DNA from: Anastatus disparis
Lineage: Eukaryota; Arthropoda; Insecta; Hymenoptera; Eupelmidae
Length of the DNA stretch: 64,000 bases
Assembly: GCA_017163975.1 (NCBI GenBank)
Contig: JAFFSR010000220.1
Location: forward strand, 11,054,001-11,118,000
Direction: 5' to 3'
Below, one piece after another: positions 58,180 to 64,000 of this stretch; within the stretch, counting starts at the first letter, position 1; the number at the start of each line of letters is the position of its first letter. Below the pieces are notes generated by a model, which ran no database searches, was not told where the DNA came from, and saw only the letters and a list, made by a program, of their open reading frames with translations. Both the position numbers and the translations under genes were made by a program.

Positions 58180-58309
58180 CATCAACTGAAGGATAACCAT
58201 CACGTTCAGGTGGAATGCCATCAAAGTTTTTAGTGCTACCACCACCACCACCGGCACCACCGGCGCCGCCGCCGACACTGCCACCACCTCCTCCACGCAT
58301 AGCTTGTTC
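58180..58309 (-). CDS. nonA: nonA exon 6: Gly-rich linker
   Basis: Starts after atatttcag|GAACAAGC and ends GTTGATG|gtacgc. It encodes EQAMRGGGGGSVGGGAGG, a run of glycines, then STKNFDGIPPERDGYPSVD, immediately after the coiled coil. The longer 87-residue frame 58033-58296 over the same bases is the wrong frame. Confidence 0.9.
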
Positions 58310-58432
58310 CTGAAATATTAAACAAAAAGAATTGAATATATTACTAATATCAATAAAAGTTTTCGTATAATTTATTATGAACCAGTAATTTTAATTATCA
58401 TACTATCTTTAAAATATTAATTTTTTTCTGAC

Positions 58433-58623
58433 CTGCATGAAGAGATTATTTTCTTGTTGTCTCCTGTGTAATTCTTCTTCTTGTCGTCTGATGCGAAGAG
58501 CCATTTCTTCTTGTTGTCTTCGACGTAATTCTTCTTCACGTGTTCTTTGTTCTTCAGCTTGTCTTTCTTTCATTTCCCATTCTCGCTTTTGCCTTTCTCT
58601 GTCAGCCTCACGTATACGTAATT
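58433..58623 (-). CDS. nonA: nonA exon 5: distal coiled coil
   Basis: Starts after catcctttag|AATTACG and ends TTCATGCAG|gtcaga. It encodes LRIREADRERQKREWEMKER and a continuing Arg/Glu/Gln-rich helix ending RRQQENNLFMQ, to residue 524. This is the long charged coiled coil through which DBHS proteins polymerise. The + strand frame 58437-58634 (Ser/Cys-rich) is a shadow. Confidence 0.92.
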
Positions 58624-58702
58624 CTAAAGGATGAATTTTTTGTTACAAATCCTTACTTAAAAATGAAATAATTTTTTGATTAATTACTGATGTTAAACTT
58701 AC

Positions 58703-58998
58703 GTTCTCTAAGAAGTTCAGTCTCATGTTCGTATCTGGCGAATTCCATTTGAGCTTCAAGTTTTTCTTCTTCCATTGCCATTTCTCTCTTCAGTGCTTCC
58801 TCTTTCTGTTTGTACAATTCATGTAATTGCTTCCACCTCGTTCCATACTCATGTTCAAAGCTTCCAACAGATGCGAAACGGGGACCAACTTCTCGGGCTT
58901 TGAAGAATTCCGCATTCTTTTTGGGAAGATTCTTGTCCGTATAACCATCAACGTCATCATTCTGATCAAAAGGTTCTACCACGACTGGACGAAGGGAC
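58703..58998 (-). CDS. nonA: nonA exon 4: NOPS domain and proximal coiled coil
   Basis: Starts after aacttcaag|GTCCC and ends AGAGAAC|gtaagt. It encodes residues 363-461. RPVVVEPFDQNDDVDGYTDK, KNAEFFKAREVGPRFA and SFEHEYGTRWKQLHELYKQK are the signature of the NOPS dimerisation domain unique to DBHS proteins. The helix with EEALKREMAMEEEKLEAQME follows. Confidence 0.94.
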
Positions 58999-59070
58999 CT
59001 TGAAGTTAAAATTTGAAATGAAGTATAAAAAAAGTTTTTTTTATAATTATTAAGTGAAAATAAATAAAAA

Positions 59071-59222
59071 TTTTGTATCCTAGTCTTTCGGCACATAGAA
59101 TGGCATGTGAATAACCAAACCATGCTTCCTAGCCGGATTTCTATTTAATTTTCCCCTTAAGAAATTTGAATCTATGGCACTTGCAGATCAAAACAAATCA
59201 AACAAGCGTGGCGTTGGGGTTT
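59071..59222 (-). ncRNA. Box H/ACA snoRNA candidate, copy B (in nonA intron 3)
   Basis: Read on the - strand: AACCCCAACGCCACGCTTG, CTGCAAGTGCCATAGATTC, GGCTAGGAAGCATGGTTTGG, CATGCCATTC, ATGTGCCGAAAGAC and TACAAAA. It shares these blocks with copy A at 46,599-46,746. The 3' hairpin pairs CGGC/GCCG outside and GCATG/CATGC inside; the conserved unpaired CTAGGAA and ATGTGCC would form the guide pocket. ACA is 76 nt from the 3' splice site of intron 3 (59250-58999). The H box (AGATTC) is off consensus in this copy. Confidence 0.72.
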
Positions 59223-59250
59223 AAATTTTTTACATTTATTAGATACTTAC

Positions 59251-59552
59251 GCAGTTAAGAAATAGCAGCCCTCAGTACATTTACGAAGTGCCATTTGTGC
59301 AGAAGGCTTCTTTGCAAATTCAACGATACCTTCACCAGTAGATTTTCCCCTTTCATCAGCAATAACAAGAGCCTTTTCAATATCTCCAAAAACACCAAAT
59401 GCATGAGCGAGCAATTCATTGGTGATCCAAGGTGTAAGATTTTTAATTTTAATGATTGAAGGATGTGGTGTGAAACGAATTTTAAGTACACGGCCTTTAC
59501 GAACGCTACCGTCTAATTCACGTTTAGCTTTCTCAGCATTAATATGGTAATC
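59251..59552 (-). CDS. nonA: nonA exon 3: end of RRM1 and RRM2
   Basis: Starts after gttaatag|GATTACC in phase 0 and ends AACTGC|gtaagtat in phase 2. It encodes residues 262-361: the end of RRM1 (AEKAKRELDGSVRKGRVLKI, RFTPHP), then RRM2 from about 293 (SIIKIKNLTPWITNELLAHA, FGDIEKALVI, GIVEFAKKPSAQMALRKC, GCYFLT). RRM2 of DBHS proteins has atypical RNP motifs, as here, and contributes to dimerisation. Confidence 0.94.
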
Positions 59553-59754
59553 CTATTAACAAAAAACAAATAATTTTTTTATTAAAATATAATTAAAGAT
59601 ATTATTTTAAAAATTGAAATCATTAATAAAATCATAAGTTATACAGCCAAATAATTTTATCATGGGTATCGAACGGTAACTTTTATAATCATTTAGTTAT
59701 TTGATAAATAAAATAATTTCATTTTCAACAATTTTAAAAGAATTTGACTCTTAC

Positions 59755-60180
59755 CATTCTCAAGAAAGCAAAGTTCTTTTCTTTGTTGACAAACAATTCA
59801 GAAATTTCACCAAATGGGCTAAACATCTGTGTAATTTCTTCTTCCGAGATGTCATTTGTCAAGTTTCCAACATACAAACGATTTCTACCACTGAACTTCT
59901 TTTCTTCGTTATCTTGTGGTGGTAATTCATGAGTTGGACCACTGATGCTTCTAATGCGTTCCATTAATCTGTCATCTTGTGATCTGTTTTGCATCATACT
60001 TCTATCGTGGCCACCATGGCCTCCACCTCCGTGACCACCTCGTCCGCCTCCACGACCACCTCCTCGACCACCTCTGTTCATCATCATTCCTCCACCGCCA
60101 CCGCCGCCGCCACCACCACCACGACCACCCATCATACTTTCTTCCATCATTCCTTCCATCATGGACTCGCTCATTTTTAT
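59755..60180 (-). CDS. nonA: nonA exon 2: Gly/Met-rich region and start of RRM1
   Basis: Starts after taattttag|ATAAAAATGAGC in phase 0 and ends TTGAGAATG|gtaagag. It encodes residues 120-261: MSESMMEGMMEESMMGG, glycine and RGG-like repeats (RGGRGGGRGGGRGG), ERIRSISGPTHELPPQ, then FSGRNRLYVGNLTNDISEEE with the RNP2 motif LYVGNL at 221-226 and RNP1 region KNFAFLRM at 254-261. The second base triplets after the splice site supply an ATG, so a transcript with a different non-coding first exon could start here and make a ~539-residue protein. Confidence 0.94.
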
Positions 60181-61538
60181 CTAAAATTAAAGAAATGCAA
60201 AATGAGATAAAAAAATTTAGTTTGGTCTATCAAGATTTATTGAAAAAATATGAATTTACTTTTCTACTATCATCAGAAATAAAAACTCTAACTTAATTAA
60301 GCATAAAATCCAATATTTGTGATATTTGAATTAAATAAAAATATTTTAATTTAAATATTTATTAGGTGTATTATAAATATGGGTCGATTTGACTTTTAAT
60401 GAGATTTATATAATTTCTTTATTAAAAAAGAGTTTTCAAAATAAAATTTCAATAATTTTTTTAAAAACTTGATATTTAATTTGTATTTAAAAGTTTAAGA
60501 AAATTGAAGTAATTTCAAATGTATGAGAAAATTCAATTTTTAATTAAAAACATTTTTTTTTAAATTCATCAATAATATAGTAAAGAATTCTTTTATTTCA
60601 TCAGAAGTCAGCTGAAAATATCAAATCTCATGCAAAAATAGCATATTAGCACGCGACATTAATAAAACACGAGGCGACTTGTGGATCATACGATTTGCGT
60701 AAGTGCCTAACCACGCCATTTTTCTTTTGCTTGTGTAAAGCGCAATATATAGTTAAAGCGGCCGGCTTCGTCAAGTATCTAAGCGGCCATTTCCATCATG
60801 CTTTGCGGCTTTATGCTATGTTGAAAAAAATCAATAAATGACCCTTATGTATAGAAATTGAACTGTTTCGTAATTAAATTATTTCCTATGTAAAGAAATA
60901 TTTTTATTTCCAAGTTATTAAAACACTGCTACGTCTGCATTAATTTGTTTTACGTTTTATACAAAAGTATGCCAAGCGACGCTATATGGGATAGGCGGCC
61001 ATTGATTTTTTTCGCTTGTTAAATGCGACGTACATAATACGTAACGACCATCATTATTTATAGAAAATTAATTGGTAAACAATTGATCTAAAAATATTCA
61101 TTCATAACTTTGAAACATTGAGAAAAAAAAAGTTGAAATTAATATCAAGGGCTCATCATAGTCTTGAAACTAACCTCAAGATTTAAAACATTTTAAAAGC
61201 GTATTTAATTTTTAGATAAAAAGTTTTATGTAAAATTTTGAAAATAAAAAAAATATATTCATTGCGTAATTCACGATTAATGTTACAAAACGAACGACCA
61301 CGTTTTTTTTAAAATTAAATATTTTTGGTTATGGTTTTAAAATCTTTATATCGAAGTTAAAGTTATATCTATTAAAAATCTCAAAGTCGTGTTCTTTAAA
61401 TGTAAAAAACCATCGCAAATAATTCAATTTAATTTCTAGAGCAAATAAATCAAGCCACGCCGCTGAAATTTCGAGTAACTTCCGGCTCCGTGTGAAAACA
61501 CGTTTTTGCGTATAAAATGAAAAAAAAAGAAAATTTAC
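60181..61538 (-). other. nonA: nonA intron 1 (1.36 kb) with GCCAT motif cluster
   Basis: Starts gtaaattttc and ends taattttag on the - strand. The middle part (60,640-61,040) is richer in G+C than the rest and holds GCCATTTT/GGCCAT-type motifs at about 60,712, 60,784 and 60,998, resembling YY1/Pho sites. It may be an alternative promoter or enhancer. No coding exon is supported. Confidence 0.7.
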
Positions 61539-61895
61539 CTGCATATCATTCATATTGCCCATGTTTCCTTGATTTCCACCAGGTCCACCGCGGTTTCCTA
61601 GCATACCACCGCCTCCACGTCCTCCGGAAAACCTTGATCCTCCTTTTCTATCACCTCCGCGGTCGCCGCCACGGCCTCCTCCACCTCGACCACCACCGCC
61701 TCCACGGCCTCCTCCGCCGCCGCCTCCACCACCTCCGCGATTTGGACCACCTCCACCACCTCCTTGATTACCTTGATTCTGACCACCTCCTTGACCACCT
61801 GGTCCACCGCCTCCGCCGCCACCGGAATTATCATTTTTATTGTCCTGTTGCTGATTTTGTGATTCAGATTTAACGTTTGCGGCTTCTTCACCCAT
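61539..61895 (-). CDS. nonA: nonA exon 1: DBHS-family RNA-binding protein NonA, N-terminus
   Basis: NonA (NONO/PSF relatives in vertebrates) is a nuclear DNA/RNA-binding protein of the DBHS family that acts in transcription, splicing, RNA retention and, in flies, vision and courtship song. This exon encodes residues 1-119: MGEEAANVKSESQNQQQDNK followed by a long low-complexity glycine-rich tract with RGG and GGPGG repeats ending NMGNMNDMQ. The start is the ATG at 61895-61893; a longer frame begins at a non-ATG codon inside the 5' UTR. The splice site ATGCAG|gtaaat leaves phase 0. Eight exons give 660 residues with RRM1, RRM2, NOPS and coiled coil in canonical order, close to the ~700 of Drosophila NonA. 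The + strand frames here (His/Leu-rich) are shadows of the glycine codons. Confidence 0.92.
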
Positions 61896-62026
61896 TGTGT
61901 TACTTTTTTTCTTTCTTTTCGTCAACTTGGTAGACTTATAAAATCAAACCGACTCTCGAGAAAAAATTTCCTTTTTCCTCTCTCACGCTCTTTACTGTTT
62001 TTAAAGAACAGCGCAGAAGCGGAGAA

Positions 62027-62033
62027 TTTTTAT
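62027..62033 (-). promoter_or_regulatory. nonA: TATA-like box of nonA
   Basis: TATAAAA on the - strand (in CCCTATAAAAATTC), about 30 nt upstream of a plausible start near 62,003, giving a ~108-nt 5' UTR before the ATG at 61,895. Upstream starts cannot be excluded; 62,040-62,200 is also CG-dinucleotide-rich. Confidence 0.5.
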
Positions 62034-64000
62034 AGGGTTAAAATATACTTAAATGAACTCCTCGTGAAAAACGAGCGAAGACTATAATAATTGCTCTGCA
62101 GCAATTCTTTTTAAAACTCGAACGGCTCCGATGCGTCCTCGACGACGTTTGCACACGAAGAGAGAAAGAAGCGTTGATGCTTGCTAATATGATGCTTCGA
62201 ACAATACTATGCTTCTACCTTCTCCCACTATCTATACCCTGTTTCTTCTTAGTCATACACGTACCCTATGAACGCGTGTTATTCCGTATATGCGTGGCAC
62301 CACATGTATATTGATCCGAGAATGAATGAGACCGTACTTTACTCAGAACTTTACCATTTTAAAACCATCTCAAATTAATTGGTTTATATTTTATTTATAC
62401 ACTTGTTATGTTGTATTATTATGTAAAAAATAAATTACAAATAAGTATTAAAATTAAATTAATTTTTTAAATAATAAATATAAAAAATAAAAAGATTTGA
62501 CAATTTTTATTTTTATAAATACTTAATAGATGTGCATTCATAGAAAATTTGAATTTTTTAAAAATAAAATACGATTCATGGAAAATTCAATATAAAATGT
62601 AAAACATCAACAATATTAATTTAAAATAACAATTAAACATTACATTATTTTAATTTTTTTTCTAAAATTACGCATATTAAATATTACTTATCTATAAGAG
62701 ATAAAGTATCAATCTTAGTAAATAATAGTTATAAACATAGTGTGGATAAATATATTGTAAATAAACGATAATCTTTACTTTGACATAGTATTATTCAAAT
62801 CTAAAGACAATTGTTTAATATTTAATTATATAAATTATCAATAATGAAAAAAGAGCTATACATATTGCACATGACCGTCATAAGTCACATGACGTCACAA
62901 TTTTTAATGATCAATTCCCATTTGTCGAGCAGTTTCAAAGCGTTTGTGTATGGAGTTCCGATTGGAGGATCGAATAAAAGGTTAGAATTGGCGCTGTCAT
63001 AACGGCGGTGATTTTAAATAATAAATTACATAGAAAGCTAAAGATATATATAAAGAGAAAGTCGTGGTTTATGAAGTATGGATTATTGTTCTTTTTTTTT
63101 ATATATTTAATATCTATTTTTTTGCTTAATCGGTGCTGTTGCCTTGCTTTTTAACGATTTTAGCCGATGAAAAACAATCACAAGTTTAAACATTCAATTT
63201 CATTGTTGCTTAATACTATTAGAATAAAAATTTAATTGCGATGGAGACTGAGTGAAAATTAGATTATTTCAACGGAAATTTATTTGCTTGAAGAAATATC
63301 GTCGGTATGACAATCGTAAATTTTATCTCTTCTCAAAACTTTAATTTTATTATTATTATTAATAATATTATATTTTCTAAAAATTTTATGAATTCTATTT
63401 ACTTGATTCCTTAATTTGATTATTTGAGGATTAATATCACAATTATTATCATTATTCACAATTGCATACTAATTGTAAAATTACGTTGATCAAATTTTTT
63501 TTTAATGTGTACATTACACGTATTTATATAAATAGTGCATGTAAAGTAAATGAGTTAATTGATTATCATGGCCAAATTTTTCTTGATCTTTGCTAATATT
63601 AACAGAAATCGTCTATATACAGAGGCCAATGCTTATTTTATTTTATTTATTATGATTGATTCTCTTATTTTTAATTCAACAATCATAAATAAATTTTATA
63701 TTTTAACCAGAGCTTGAAAAGCATAAAACTGTTAAATTTTTCGAATACTTTTTTACTTTGTTTGTTGTTGAAATTGACGAAAAATTTTATTCGCATGAAA
63801 TTTAATATAAAAATTTAGAAAATATTCTTAAATAATTTTTTTAATTAATTTGTTGACAAATATTTCTCTGACTATAATTTTAACAAATTATTATTTTTCT
63901 TTATAAAAATCTAATATTAAGTGTGAATTTTAATAAAGTTAAAAATTAATATTAAAAAAAAATATTATATAAAATGGAATATTACCTTCAGAGTCGTTTG
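62034..64000. other. Upstream region of nonA, no gene recognised
   Basis: 62,040-62,310 is richer in CG dinucleotides than the surroundings and may extend the nonA promoter. A perfect CRE palindrome TGACGTCA (62890-62897) lies directly behind CACA of TCACATGACGTCACA, and 62,930-63,080 has less AT-rich sequence (GGAGTTCCGATTGGAGGATC, ACGGCGGTGATT) that might belong to a divergent + strand promoter. The rest is AT-rich and featureless. Confidence 0.5.

Noticed and set aside
59979..60296. His/Leu- and Thr-rich open frames on the + strand
   Set aside because: Antisense shadows of the RGG and glycine repeats in nonA exon 2.
61517..61891. Open frames of 118 and 97 residues (+ and -) over nonA exon 1
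   Set aside because: The + frame is an antisense shadow and the - frame (Val/Ala/Glu-rich) is a shifted reading of the same glycine codons; only the MGEEAANVKSE frame splices in phase to exon 2.

Overview
The window is a piece of an insect nuclear genome. It is very AT-rich, has long introns with GT-AG splice sites, and carries several kinds of non-autonomous transposon. A parasitoid wasp or another hymenopteran is my best guess, but that is inference. Two protein genes can be rebuilt exon by exon with consistent phases. A third, non-coding gene lies between them.

Bases 1-43,800 hold tipE on the + strand, the auxiliary subunit of the para voltage-gated sodium channel. It has five coding exons (1623-1833, 18136-18390, 19343-19536, 22232-22563, 37715-37778) and a predicted protein of 351 residues. 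Introns of 16.3, 0.95, 2.7 and 15.2 kb are filled with mobile-element debris: four copies of a tRNA-Thr-derived SINE, a terminal-inverted-repeat element with an internal 172-bp tandem array, a hAT-like element made of CTCGA-type repeats, a 140-bp-arm inverted repeat and a 20-bp minisatellite. After the stop codon there is about 6 kb of A-run-rich sequence without further coding exons, read here as a long 3' UTR ending near 43,780.

Bases 43,895-50,372 appear to hold a non-coding snoRNA host gene on the - strand. It has a TATA box, a 5'TOP-like start, short exons containing stops, a poly(A) signal at 43,915, five box C/D snoRNA candidates (four of the five with box D 70-76 nt upstream of the next 3' splice site, the fifth about 80 nt) and one box H/ACA candidate. 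Its 3' end converges on the tipE 3' end. Its middle part (46.9-49.8 kb) could not be resolved.

Bases 50,400-53,700 are intergenic plus the nonA 3' UTR and hold two nested TTAA-flanked elements. Bases 53,788-62,003 hold nonA on the - strand, a DBHS-family (NONO/PSF/NonA) RNA-binding protein of 660 residues in eight coding exons, including a 20-nt microexon. Intron 3 of nonA carries a second copy of the same H/ACA RNA found in the neighbouring host gene, so the two - strand genes share a duplicated snoRNA family. Bases 62,034-64,000 are the upstream region of nonA with a perfect CRE palindrome and no recognised coding sequence.

The least expected content is the compact, apparently undescribed snoRNA host gene with internal snoRNA duplications, the shared H/ACA RNA between it and nonA, and the set of structured repeats inside tipE. 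No homology search or folding program was available: gene names rest on recognised protein families, and the RNA calls rest on box motifs, splice-site spacing and hand-read pairing.
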